From Solirubrobacteraceae bacterium (GTDB lineage: Bacteria; Actinomycetota; Thermoleophilia; Solirubrobacterales; Solirubrobacteraceae), in contig JALNWQ010000019.1 in NCBI GenBank assembly GCA_023230855.1, forward strand, positions 1-64,000: a stretch of DNA of 64,000 nucleotides, in the 5' to 3' direction. Below are positions 50,558 to 58,657 of this stretch, piece after piece. The notes beneath the pieces are model-generated. The model was not told the origin of the DNA, did not search any database, and was given only the letters and a program-made list of their open reading frames with translations. The translations under genes were made by a program, and so were the position numbers. The stretch's first letter is position 1. The number at the start of each line of letters is the position of its first letter.

Positions 50558-52044
50558 CACTCGGGCTTCCCTTCGGTGTCCTTGGCCGGGTCGAGCCGGT
50601 CCTTGGTGTAGCCGCACTCCTCGACGAACCAGGGCTTGCCGGCGGCGAAGCCCGGCGGGCGCGGGTAGGCGTAGGTCTTCATCCCGAAGATCGAGTAGAC
50701 CTGCGGCGTGATGATGCCGTCGGGGTAGGCGTGCACGGAGGCGGTGGACGCCTGCGGGCCGGCGCGCATGCCGCCACGCGTGGGCTGACCGTTGTACGGG
50801 CGGCCGCGGTGCCGCAGGGGCTGGTTCAGCAGCTCGTTGTCGATCGTCGTCGGCTGCTTCACCTGGAAGCTCTGCGTCCAGCCCGCCAGGCCGATCACCG
50901 CGCCCATCGCCTCGGGGGCGTACGGCCGCAGGCAATGCATCATCGGCGTGGCCTCGTCGAGCGCCTTCGTCGTCTTGTCGACGACCGGCTGCGCGTCGGC
51001 GAGGAACGTCGTGACGTCGGGGGCGACGTCGGTCGTCGTCCGGATCGTGCGGAGCGCCGTCGGGACGATCGCGTGCAGGTCGCGCAGCGCGGGCTTCGCC
51101 GCCTTGGCGAGCGCGGGCAGCTTGGCGACGCCCGGGCGCAGGTCCTTCACGAGGTCGGTCAGCCCGCCGAGGCTGCCGTCCACGCGCTTGAGCGTCGTCG
51201 ACACCTCGTTGAGCGTCGGGGTCAGCGCGTCGAGCGTGGCCTGGGTCTCGCGGGTGCGGTCGGAGAACGCCCCGAAGGTCTGGCTCGCCACCGAGATGAG
51301 GCCGGCCACCTCGCCGGAGCGGGCCGCGAGCGTCTGGGTCAGGCGGTGGGTGTTGGTGAGCAGGCCTCGGAGGGCGGCCGGGTCGCTGCCGAGCTCGGCG
51401 AGGAACCGGTCGACGTCGCGGACGCCGGGGCCGGTGGCCTTGAGACCGCGGTTGAGCTCGCGCTCGTTGCCCTCGAGCGCGCCGATGAGCTTGCCCTGGA
51501 GGTTCTGCAGGTCGTCGCGGGTGTCGTCGCTCAGGGTGTTGACGACCTCGTCGACGTCGACGGCCGGCTGGGTCGCCTTGGCGGCGATGATGCCGCCCTC
51601 GGGGATGCCTTCCGCGTCCTCCGGCCCCAGCTCGAGGTCGAGCCTGCGGGTACCCGACCCGATCGTCGTGCCCCAGCGGCTGGTGACCGTCGTGCCCTTC
51701 GGCAGCGGCCAGTAGTCGTCGTCGTTGATGCCGATCTCGACGATCGACCGGCCGTCCTTGTACTCGACCTTGCCGATCTTGCCGACGTCCATGCCGTCGA
51801 TCTGCACGTCCAGGCCGGGCGTGAGGTTGAACGCCGTCGGGAACGCGGCCCTGACGGTGTGCTTGAGCTCGCGGGTGCCGGCGACCCAGAACACCCCGAG
51901 CACCGCCAGGACGAGCGTCAGGATGATCCACGGATGACCGAGCATCCAGCGGGCGCCCGCCGTTCCCCCGCGCCGGGGGCGCGGGTTGCGGGATCGACGG
52001 GGCGCCGGCGACGGGGCGCCGCCGGGCACAGAGGGGGTTCCCAT
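50557..52044 (-). CDS. Mce-family lipid transport protein (first Mce gene, MceA position)
   Basis: A 495-residue Mce protein with a Pro/Arg-rich cytosolic N-terminus, anchor PWIILTLVLAVLGVFWVAGT (about 38-57) and MCE domain (about 63-160: VRAAFPTAFNLTPGLDVQIDGMDVGKIG, TIGSGTRRLDLELGPED). Long helical repeats follow. The C-terminal ~130 residues include MMHCLRPYAPEAMGAVIGLAGW and Tyr/Pro-rich stretches (PDGIITPQVYSIFGMKTYAYPRP). It starts three bases after the second permease stop. Confidence 0.88.
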   Translation of the reverse strand: MGTPSVPGGAPSPAPRRSRNPRPRRGGTAGARWMLGHPWIILTLVLAVLGVFWVAGTRELKHTVRAAFPTAFNLTPGLDVQIDGMDVGKIGKVEYKDGRSIVEIGINDDDYWPLPKGTTVTSRWGTTIGSGTRRLDLELGPEDAEGIPEGGIIAAKATQPAVDVDEVVNTLSDDTRDDLQNLQGKLIGALEGNERELNRGLKATGPGVRDVDRFLAELGSDPAALRGLLTNTHRLTQTLAARSGEVAGLISVASQTFGAFSDRTRETQATLDALTPTLNEVSTTLKRVDGSLGGLTDLVKDLRPGVAKLPALAKAAKPALRDLHAIVPTALRTIRTTTDVAPDVTTFLADAQPVVDKTTKALDEATPMMHCLRPYAPEAMGAVIGLAGWTQSFQVKQPTTIDNELLNQPLRHRGRPYNGQPTRGGMRAGPQASTASVHAYPDGIITPQVYSIFGMKTYAYPRPPGFAAGKPWFVEECGYTKDRLDPAKDTEGKPE

Positions 52045-52047
52045 GGC

Positions 52048-52920
52048 TCAGCCTCCGACCGGGATCTTGGGGTCGACGCCCCAGAAGAAGAACGTGAATC
52101 CGGTGTTGAGCACCATCGTCACCACCAGGGCCACCACCATCGACTTGGCGGTCGCCTCGCCCACGCCGACCGGGCCGCCGCGGGCGTTATATCCGTAGAA
52201 CATCGCCGCGATGACGATCGCCACCCACATGACGAGGGTCTTCGTGTAGCTGAAGATCATCGATGGCCCGTCGGTGAACGCCCAGTGCACCGATTCCCAT
52301 GCCCCTCGCGAGATCTCGCCGATCTGGAAGAGGATGACGAAGACCTCGCCGACGTAGAAGAGGACCAGGCCGATGATGAAGATCGGGAGCGATACGAGGA
52401 TGTTCGCCAGCAGGCGCGTGGCGATGAGGTAGCGCATCGGGTTGAGTCCGAGCGCCTCCATCGCGTCGATCTCGTCGTTGATCCGCATCGAGCCGATCTC
52501 GGCGACGTAGCCGCAGCCGATCTTGGCCCCGACCATGTAGGCGAACATGAACGGCGTGGCCTCGCGGATGGGGCACAGCGCGCTGAACACGCCGGCGTAG
52601 CTCGACGCCCCGTAGCCGCGCAGGATGTACACCGACTCGTTGCCGCAGGTCAGTCCGAAGGTGAACTGCATCGCCCAGAGGACGAGCGCCGATCCGGTGA
52701 TGAGCAGCGCGACCTGGCGCATGAGCTCGGCGCTGTAGCGCAGGACGCCGCGCAGCTCGAGGAAGGCCCGTCCGCCGAACGCGGCGATCTGGCCGGCCTC
52801 GACGAGGATGTTGCGGATCGGGTCGACGAACCCGTTCGCGAGGCGCTCGAGCGGGCCCGGCGACTGCGGGCGCTTCGCCGTCGGCGGACGGTAGGGCTGG
52901 GGGGGTGCTCCGGCTTCCAT
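52048..52920 (-). CDS. Mce-associated permease, MlaE/YrbE family (second)
   Basis: A 290-residue permease with a Pro-rich N-terminus and about five to six hydrophobic segments. The MlaE core is present: MVGAKIGCGYVAEIGSMRINDEIDAMEALGLNPMRYLIATRLLA, where the EIGSM-to-EALG loop contacts the ATPase. The C-terminal part is YNARGGPVGVGEATAKSMVVALVV. It forms the membrane channel of the Mce importer, probably as a heterodimer with the preceding gene. The start is ATG 52920, eight bases after the first permease stop. Confidence 0.9.
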   Translation of the reverse strand: MEAGAPPQPYRPPTAKRPQSPGPLERLANGFVDPIRNILVEAGQIAAFGGRAFLELRGVLRYSAELMRQVALLITGSALVLWAMQFTFGLTCGNESVYILRGYGASSYAGVFSALCPIREATPFMFAYMVGAKIGCGYVAEIGSMRINDEIDAMEALGLNPMRYLIATRLLANILVSLPIFIIGLVLFYVGEVFVILFQIGEISRGAWESVHWAFTDGPSMIFSYTKTLVMWVAIVIAAMFYGYNARGGPVGVGEATAKSMVVALVVTMVLNTGFTFFFWGVDPKIPVGG

Positions 52921-52928
52921 GGGGCTCC

Positions 52929-53804
52929 TCAGCGCAGCGTTGCCGTCTCCGGAAACGCGCCCAGGAGGAGCGAGTTCAGGAGGTAGTTGTAGACGTAGAC
53001 CGCGCAGAACGCGATTACGACGGCCTGGTTGACGGCGCGGCCGACCCCGGCGGCACCGCCCTTGGCGTTCATGCCCTTGTAGCAGCAGACGACGGCGATG
53101 ATGAAGCCGAACGTCAGGACCTTGAGGCCGTTGAAGACGACCTCGGCGATGGTGAAGTTCGAGGCGAACGTCGAGACGTAGCCGGCGCTGGACTCCTGCC
53201 ACACGGTGATGTTGGCGATGAGCTGGCCGATGAGGCTGATCGCGGTGTTCCAGTAGTTGAAGATGACGCACATCACGCCGAGCGCGAGGAAGCGCGGGAC
53301 GAGCAGCGCCTTGACGAGGTCGGTGCCCAGGACGGACAGGGCGTCGAGCTCGTCGCGGACCTTGCGGGCGCCGAGGTCGGCGCAGATGGCCGTGCCGGCC
53401 ACGCCCGCGATCACCATCCCGTTGATCCAGGTCGCGAGCTCGCGGACCGACGCCATCACCGCGAACGCCCCGAGGCGGTCGGTGGTGGCCAGCGTCGCGA
53501 GGATGCTGCCTCCGGTGACGCCCGGAGCGCCCCAGGAGAACACGAGCGTGCAGAACATCAGCGGGATGAACGCCCGCTTGGTGACGAGCCAGCACTGATC
53601 GATGAACTCGCCGCCCCAGTTGTACGGCGGCACCACCGCCGCACGCATGGTCTGCAGCGTCAGGATGGTCATCCCGGTGATCTGCTCGAGCCAGCCGAGC
53701 GGTCCGGGAAGCCCTCCCTGGGGCTTGGGGGCCTCGGTGTGACCCCCGGGGAGGACGTCACCCGACATGGGTGCGCCCGTTGGTGTGCCCGTGGCCGTGG
53801 CCAT
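52929..53804 (-). CDS. Mce-associated permease, MlaE/YrbE family (first)
   Basis: A 291-residue permease, first large gene of the mce operon. After a cytosolic N-terminus it shows about five to six hydrophobic segments and the family core MVIAGVAGTAICADLGARKVRDELDALSVLGTDLVKALLVPRFLA, then GMNAKGGAAGVGRAVNQAVVIAF. The ATG at 53804 lacks a good ribosome site of its own but overlaps the stop of a tiny leader frame (53827-53804) that has one. ATG 53768 is an alternative. Confidence 0.88.
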   Translation of the reverse strand: MATATGTPTGAPMSGDVLPGGHTEAPKPQGGLPGPLGWLEQITGMTILTLQTMRAAVVPPYNWGGEFIDQCWLVTKRAFIPLMFCTLVFSWGAPGVTGGSILATLATTDRLGAFAVMASVRELATWINGMVIAGVAGTAICADLGARKVRDELDALSVLGTDLVKALLVPRFLALGVMCVIFNYWNTAISLIGQLIANITVWQESSAGYVSTFASNFTIAEVVFNGLKVLTFGFIIAVVCCYKGMNAKGGAAGVGRAVNQAVVIAFCAVYVYNYLLNSLLLGAFPETATLR

Positions 53805-53827
53805 CAGGCGTCTCGCTCGACGTTCAT
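53804..53827 (-). CDS. Possible seven-codon leader peptide of the mce operon
   Basis: ATG at 53827 encodes MNVERDA and stops at 53806-53804, overlapping the permease ATG as TGATG. Its upstream GGAGAGAGAGCG matches the ribosome sites of fadD, the aldehyde dehydrogenase and mkl. The permease start itself lacks one. Translational coupling through this leader is inferred. Confidence 0.45.
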   Translation of the reverse strand: MNVERDA

Positions 53828-53886
53828 CGCTCTCTCTCCGGATCGCCTCGTCACGCTCGGGACCGAGGTGACGATCGACCTTGCCC

Positions 53887-53955
53887 AAGCTAGCCCCCGG
53901 CGCACCCCGTCCACCATCCTGCGGGGGTGAAGGATCCGTCCCCCCTTGGGAGGAC
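53887..53955 (-). promoter_or_regulatory. Double CTCCC-box promoter of the mce operon
   Basis: The distal box GTCCCCCCTTGGGAGGAC (53938-53955) and the proximal CACCATCCTGCGGGGGTG (53912-53929). On the minus strand GGTGGAC is followed by 16 bases and TAGCTT (53892-53887), the shorter-spacing class. The remainder of the 478-base gap (53828-54305) is C/G-rich low-complexity DNA plus a hairpin at 54220-54253. Confidence 0.6.
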
Positions 53956-54219
53956 TCCGTCCCCCCGCGCGCCGCTCCGCTCGTCCTCCGCAGGTCCGGA
54001 ATCCGGCTGTGGAGCGGCGTTTCCGCCGGGGTCCGACGTGGCGCGGGCCGGAGGCCGACCGGGGGTGACAGGGGGGGTAGGACCTCCTCCTCCCCTCCCC
54101 CTCCCGCTACGGGTCCCGCGTCCACGGGCTCCCCGGACCACCGGCACGACGACCCGTCCGGGCCGGCGGCGTCCGGGTGGGCCGCAGGTGGACGCGGGCG
54201 CGGCGCAGGTCCGGGAACG

Positions 54220-54253
54220 ACGACGGCCGGGAGCGTGCGCTCCCGGCCGTCGT
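54220..54253 (-). terminator. Terminator of the SnoaL-like gene pair
   Basis: A perfect 15-base-pair stem (ACGACGGCCGGGAGC, 54220-54234, with its complement at 54239-54253) and a four-base loop, about 50 bases past the stop at 54306. Confidence 0.75.
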
Positions 54254-54305
54254 GGACCGTTCACCGGCGGGGCCACCCGGGCGGGGTGGTCCGATCCGCC
54301 TGGGA

Positions 54306-54794
54306 TCAGGCGGCGAGGGATGCGGGGTCGAAGCCCTCTTCCCAGTAGTGCGGCGTGATGAGCGGCAGGCCGAGCTGCTGGAAGACCGGCGTCTCGTTGA
54401 GGATCGTCGACTCGAGGATGATCTTGCCCTCGGCGTTGACCTGGAGGAACGTCGAGCCCTTGCTCGTCAGGGTCTTGCCCTCGGTCGGCAGGCCACGGAA
54501 CGTGTCCGCGCCCTCGACCTTCCAGTCCCAGTGGATCATGACGTGGCCGTTGCCCTCGAAGGCCTCGGTGACGGTGATCGTCTGGACGCCCAGGCCGTTG
54601 CCCGCGTCCTTGTTCGAGTAGTGGGCGAGCTCCTTGTTGAACTCCTCGGTCGTCGAGACGGTGTCGCCGAGGTGGTCGTCGACCATCCGGCCCTCGATGG
54701 CGAACTCCTCCTCACCGGCGTACAGGGCGCGGTGGGCAGCGAGGTCGTTGGTGCGGGTCTCGGCCCAGGTCTTGGCGAAATCGATGTTCGGCAT
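54306..54794 (-). CDS. SnoaL/NTF2-like protein (second of pair)
   Basis: A 162-residue protein of the NTF2/SnoaL cone fold. It has a first helix with RALYAGEEEFAIEGRMVDDHLG, then beta strands with HVMIHWDWKVEGADTFRGLPTEGKTLTSKGSTFLQVNAEGKI. The family includes polyketide cyclases, ketosteroid isomerase-like proteins and limonene-epoxide hydrolases, so the reaction cannot be told. It starts 11 bases after the related upstream gene. Confidence 0.72.
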   Translation of the reverse strand: MPNIDFAKTWAETRTNDLAAHRALYAGEEEFAIEGRMVDDHLGDTVSTTEEFNKELAHYSNKDAGNGLGVQTITVTEAFEGNGHVMIHWDWKVEGADTFRGLPTEGKTLTSKGSTFLQVNAEGKIILESTILNETPVFQQLGLPLITPHYWEEGFDPASLAA

Positions 54795-54805
54795 CGTCGT
54801 TCCTC

Positions 54806-55267
54806 TCAGGCCGTGACGGCGGACTTGGCGGCGAACCGGGGCTTCTGCACGCCGGGGTAGCCGACGCCGTTGAGGACCGCGGCGGTGTCCCACCAGGAGG
54901 ACTCGCGCACGATCTTGCCGTTGTCGTCGTAGACGTGGAACGTGTGGCCCTGGGTGAAGAACGGCTTGTCCTTCACGTCGACGCCGATGAAGTTCGCGCA
55001 GTCCTCCGGCGTCCACTCCCAGCGGATCAGGCCGCTCTTGTGGTCGCCCTCGTAGCCACGGACCCGGAAGTTGTGGACGCCGAGGCCGTTCTCGCGGTCC
55101 TTGTTGGCGTACAGGACGAAGATCCGGCCGAGGTCGCCCTTGTCGCGGATCTGGTACTGGTCGAGGATCGGGTCCTCGAAGACGAAGTCGTCCGCGTAGA
55201 GCTCGCAGATGGCCTCCGAGCTGTGGCGGAACGCCTTCAGCCACTTGATGGCGAACGCGTAGTCCAT
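54806..55267 (-). CDS. SnoaL/NTF2-like protein (first of pair)
   Basis: A 153-residue SnoaL-type protein: ICELYADDFVFEDPILDQYQIRDKGDL, then GLIRWEWTPEDCANFIGVDVKDKPFFTQGHTFHVYDDNGKIVRESSWWD. The Asp/Glu and His of the cavity could do acid-base chemistry on a lipid or steroid, but this is not established. The ATG at 55267 follows GGGAGAGACC. A CTCCC-box promoter lies 72-137 bases upstream. It resembles the next gene in order of elements, suggesting a duplication or heterodimer. Confidence 0.73.
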   Translation of the reverse strand: MDYAFAIKWLKAFRHSSEAICELYADDFVFEDPILDQYQIRDKGDLGRIFVLYANKDRENGLGVHNFRVRGYEGDHKSGLIRWEWTPEDCANFIGVDVKDKPFFTQGHTFHVYDDNGKIVRESSWWDTAAVLNGVGYPGVQKPRFAAKSAVTA

Positions 55268-55338
55268 GGTCTCTCCCTTGGTCGTGCCGGTGACGCGGTC
55301 CGCCGCCGGCGGCGCCGGCGGTGTGACCACTGCTGACG

Positions 55339-55404
55339 ACCGTAGTCCCGAGTCCGCGACGTTCCCTCATCCCGCGGGGGGAACTCGCCCGTCCGAAGGG
55401 AGGA
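55339..55404 (-). promoter_or_regulatory. Double CTCCC-box promoter of the SnoaL-like pair
   Basis: The proximal box has arms GTTCCC (55361-55366) and GGGAAC (55379-55384) around a C/G-rich centre. The distal one is GCCCGTCCGAAGGGAGG (55387-55403). On the minus strand GGGAAC is followed by 16 bases and TACGGT (55344-55339). Confidence 0.55.
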
Positions 55405-55434
55405 CGCCCCTCCCCCCGGCCCGTGCCGCCCCGG

Positions 55435-57441
55435 TCAGGCCGACGGGCTGCGGGTGACGAGCCCGGCGCGGAACCCGGCCCCGACGTCCTCCAGCGGCCC
55501 CGGCGGCACCTGCGTGGCCAGCCGGATCGCGTCGATCGCGTCGGGGTTCTGGGCGGCCGACAGGTCACCCGGGTCGTCGCCCGCCGCGACCGCGCGGATG
55601 GCGCGCCGCATGAGCTTGGCCGACGACGTCCGCGGGAGCTCGAGGACGCGCAGCACCCGGGCCGGGGCGAACGGGCGCCCGAGCTCGCGCTCGACGGCGG
55701 CGGCCAGGTCGTCCGAGACGTCGGGACCGTCGGGGTCGGCGGGGATCCAGAAGCACCACACCGCCTCGCCCTTGCGGGGCTCCGGCACGCCGATGACGGC
55801 GGCCTCGGCGACCGCCGGGTCGGCGGCGAGGATGCCCTCGACCTCGGCCGGGCCGATCCGCTTGCCGGCGACGCTGATCGCCTCGTCGGAGCGGCCGAAG
55901 AGGTACCACTGGCCGTCGACGCCGACCTTGGCCCAGTCCCCGTGGTGCCAGATCCCCGGGTACGTCGACCAGTACGAGCGGTCGTAGCGCTCGGGATCGC
56001 CCCACACCCCACGGGTCATCGACGGCCACGCCTGGCGGCAGACGAGCTCGCCGAGCTCGCCCCGCACCGGCCGTCCGGCCTCGTCGAGCACGTCGACGTC
56101 CATCCCGAGCGACGGACCGCCGAGCGAGCACGGGCTCAACGGCTCGACGACGTAGCACGACAGGAACGACCCGCCGACCTCGGTGCCGCCCGAGAAGTTG
56201 ATGATCGGCACGCGGCCGCCCCCGACGTGGTCGGCGAGCCAGCGGTAGGCGTCGGCGTCCCACGGCTCGCCGGTCGACCCGAACACCGCGACCGACGAGA
56301 GGTCGTGCATCTTCGGCGGGTCGTCGCCGTGCACCTTGAGCGTGCGGATGAGCGTCGGCGACAGCCCGAGGACCGTGGCCCGGTGCCGCTCGACGACCTC
56401 CCACAGGCGCTCCGGGCCGGGCGTGTCCGCGGAGCCCTCGTAGAGGAGCAGCGACGCGCCGAGCGCGTGGGCGCCGAACATCCCGAGCGGGCCCATGATC
56501 CAGCCCATGTCGGTGACCCAGAAGAACGTGTCGCCGCGGCGGACGTCGAACGCGTAGGCGACCTCGGACGCGACCTTGACGACGAATCCGGCGTGGGTGT
56601 GGACCGCCCCCTTGGGCGCGCCGGCGGTCCCCGACGTGTACCCGAGCAGCAAGGGGTCCTCGGCCGCGGTCTCGGCCGCCGTCACCGGTCCTTCGACCGG
56701 CGGCGCGAACGCGTCCCAGGTCATGTCGACGCCGTCGGTGCGGTCGCGCGGCTCGTCGTCGCGCTCGACCACGACGACCGTCTCGACCGGACCGCCGAGG
56801 GCGAGCGCCCCGTCGAGGTGCGGCTTCATCGGCACGCGTCGCCCGCGGCGCCACGACCAGTCGGTGGTGACGACGACCCGGGCCTGGGCGTCGTCGAGCC
56901 GTGACGCGAGCGCCGACTCGGCGAACCCGGAGAACAACGGCACGTAGAGCGCCCCGACCTTCGCGATCGCGTAGGCCGCGATGACCGCCTCGGGGATCAT
57001 CGGCAGGTACACGCCGACCGCGTCGCCCTTGTCGATGTCGAGCCGCCGCAACCCGGCGGCGGCCCGGTCGACCGCGTCGCCGAGCTCGCGGAACGTCAGC
57101 GTGCGGACGCTCCCGCTCTCGTCCTCGTGGCGCAGCGCCACGGTGTCGGCCACCGCGGGGTCGTCGCGCCACCGGTCGAGGCAGACGGTCGTCGCGTTGA
57201 GCGCGCCGTCGACGAACCACGTCGTCCACGCGGCGCCGCGCGCGTCGTCGCGGACGCGGGAGTACGGCCGGGCGAACGGGATGTCGAGGTCGTCGACCAC
57301 CGCGTCCCAGAACCGGTCGACGTCCCGGACCGAGCGGCGGCGGAGGTCGTCGATCGACGAGGCCCCGAAGCGCCGCATGAGACGGGTGACGTTGGCGGCC
57401 TCGGTGCGGTCGGGCGTGGGCTCCCACGCGTACGGTGCCAT
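55435..57441 (-). CDS. Acyl-CoA synthetase (acetyl/acetoacetyl-CoA synthetase-like)
   Basis: A 668-residue ANL ligase of the acetyl-CoA/acetoacetyl-CoA synthetase branch, with an N-terminal ACAS-type segment (VDRFWDAVVDDLDIPF). Motifs are LLLGYTSGTAGAPKGAVHTHAGF (A3), FSGGTEVGG (A5 region), WHHGDWAKVGVDGQWYLFGRSDEAISVAGKRIGPAEVE (A7/A8) and LPRTSSAKLMRRAIR with the catalytic Lys (A10). It activates a short or branched acid to its CoA ester. The start is ATG 57441. Two CTCCC-type boxes lie just upstream, so close that the transcript leader would be very short. Confidence 0.85.
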   Translation of the reverse strand: MAPYAWEPTPDRTEAANVTRLMRRFGASSIDDLRRRSVRDVDRFWDAVVDDLDIPFARPYSRVRDDARGAAWTTWFVDGALNATTVCLDRWRDDPAVADTVALRHEDESGSVRTLTFRELGDAVDRAAAGLRRLDIDKGDAVGVYLPMIPEAVIAAYAIAKVGALYVPLFSGFAESALASRLDDAQARVVVTTDWSWRRGRRVPMKPHLDGALALGGPVETVVVVERDDEPRDRTDGVDMTWDAFAPPVEGPVTAAETAAEDPLLLGYTSGTAGAPKGAVHTHAGFVVKVASEVAYAFDVRRGDTFFWVTDMGWIMGPLGMFGAHALGASLLLYEGSADTPGPERLWEVVERHRATVLGLSPTLIRTLKVHGDDPPKMHDLSSVAVFGSTGEPWDADAYRWLADHVGGGRVPIINFSGGTEVGGSFLSCYVVEPLSPCSLGGPSLGMDVDVLDEAGRPVRGELGELVCRQAWPSMTRGVWGDPERYDRSYWSTYPGIWHHGDWAKVGVDGQWYLFGRSDEAISVAGKRIGPAEVEGILAADPAVAEAAVIGVPEPRKGEAVWCFWIPADPDGPDVSDDLAAAVERELGRPFAPARVLRVLELPRTSSAKLMRRAIRAVAAGDDPGDLSAAQNPDAIDAIRLATQVPPGPLEDVGAGFRAGLVTRSPSA

Positions 57442-57466
57442 CCGCGGAATCTCGCCGATCCGCGAT

Positions 57467-57515
57467 CTCCCCGCAAGCCGCCTTCGGGGCATGGTCGTCC
57501 ACCGTCGGGGGGAGG
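57467..57515 (-). promoter_or_regulatory. CTCCC-type boxes before the acyl-CoA synthetase gene
   Basis: CTCCCC (57467-57472)/GGGG (57486-57489) and GTCCACCGTCGGGGGGAGG (57497-57515) lie 26-74 bases before the ATG. No TAGNNT hexamer is seen at the usual distance. Confidence 0.4.
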
Positions 57516-57520
57516 CCGGG

Positions 57521-58558
57521 TCAGCGCCCGAGGGCCCCGGCGAGCACCCGCAGCTGCTCGACCCGCTCGTCGACGGTCTGCGCGATCGGGTTGACGAGCA
57601 GCGTGTCGACACCCGCGTCGGCGAACGCCGCCAGCCGCTCGCCGATGGTGTCCGGCGTGCCGCAGAGGCAGACGGTGTCGATGAGCTCGTCCGACAGCCG
57701 CGCCATCGCCTCGTCCTTGTGGCCGTCGAGGTAGAGGTCCTGGATCGTCTGCGCCTCATCCTCGAACCCGTAGGAGCGGACGAGGCGGTTGTAGAAGTTC
57801 TTCTCGCGCGAGCCCATCCCGCCGACGTACAGCGCGGTCATCGGGCGCAGCGCGTCGCGGGCGACGGCGATGTCCTCGTGGACCGCGGTGTACATGATCG
57901 GGGTGATCCGGATGTCGTCGACCGACCGGCCCGCCTTGGCCGCGCCCTCCGCGAGGTGCCCGGCGGTGAGCTGGACGTTCTCCGGCGAGAAGAGCACCGG
58001 CAGCCAGCCGTCGGCGACCTCGCCGGCGAGGCGCGTGTTCTGCGGTCCGATCGCGGCGATGTAGATCGGGATCCGCTCCTGGTGCGGGGCGATCGTGAGC
58101 TTCAGCGACTTGCCGGGGCCGTCGGGCAGCGGCAGCTGCAGCGTCTTGCCGTCGTAGGCGACCCGCTCGCGGCGGTGGGCCATGCGGACGACGTCGATGT
58201 ACTCGCGGGTGCGGGTGAGCGGCCGGTCGAACCGGGCGCCGTGCCAGCCCTCCGCGACCTGCGGGCCGGACGTGCCGAGGCCCAGGAGGAACCGTCCGCC
58301 GGAGAGCTGGTCGAGCGTCGCCGACGCCATCGCGGTCATCGCCGCCGACCGGGCCGGCATCTGGAACACGCCCGACCCCAGGCCGATCCGCTCGGTCCGC
58401 GCCGCGAGCCACCCGAGGACGGTCGCCGCGTCCGACCCGTACGCCTCGCCGACCCACACCGACCCGTAGTCCAGGCGCTCGGCCTCCTCGACGAGTCGCA
58501 GCTGCTCGCCGGCGTCGAGCCCGAGCCCCCAGTAGGCGATGTGCAGTCCCAGTCGCAT
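57521..58558 (-). CDS. LLM-class F420-dependent oxidoreductase
   Basis: A 345-residue luciferase-like TIM-barrel oxidoreductase. It begins MRLGLHIAYWGLGLDAGEQLRLVEEAERLDYGSVWVGE. LGLGTSGPQVAEGWHG and IPIYIAAIGPQNTRLAGEVADGWLP are typical of the F420-dependent glucose-6-phosphate-dehydrogenase-like group. It probably moves hydride between F420 and an alcohol, aldehyde or enoyl substrate. The start ATG 58558 lies nine bases after TAGCGT, so the mRNA is probably leaderless. Confidence 0.85.
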   Translation of the reverse strand: MRLGLHIAYWGLGLDAGEQLRLVEEAERLDYGSVWVGEAYGSDAATVLGWLAARTERIGLGSGVFQMPARSAAMTAMASATLDQLSGGRFLLGLGTSGPQVAEGWHGARFDRPLTRTREYIDVVRMAHRRERVAYDGKTLQLPLPDGPGKSLKLTIAPHQERIPIYIAAIGPQNTRLAGEVADGWLPVLFSPENVQLTAGHLAEGAAKAGRSVDDIRITPIMYTAVHEDIAVARDALRPMTALYVGGMGSREKNFYNRLVRSYGFEDEAQTIQDLYLDGHKDEAMARLSDELIDTVCLCGTPDTIGERLAAFADAGVDTLLVNPIAQTVDERVEQLRVLAGALGR

Positions 58559-58567
58559 AGGTCCGCC

Positions 58568-58611
58568 ACGCTAATCCGGCCCCGCGGCGGCATCTCCCCC
58601 CGATGGGGGCA
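58568..58611 (-). promoter_or_regulatory. CTCCC-box promoter of the LLM oxidoreductase
   Basis: A single strong box CTCCCCCCGATGGGGGC (58594-58610). On the minus strand it is followed after about 20 bases by TAGCGT (58573-58568), itself nine bases from the ATG. Confidence 0.55.
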
Positions 58612-58657
58612 TCTCGGTCGTCCGCTCGGGACGGAGCAGGACGCCCCGGGTGAGCGC

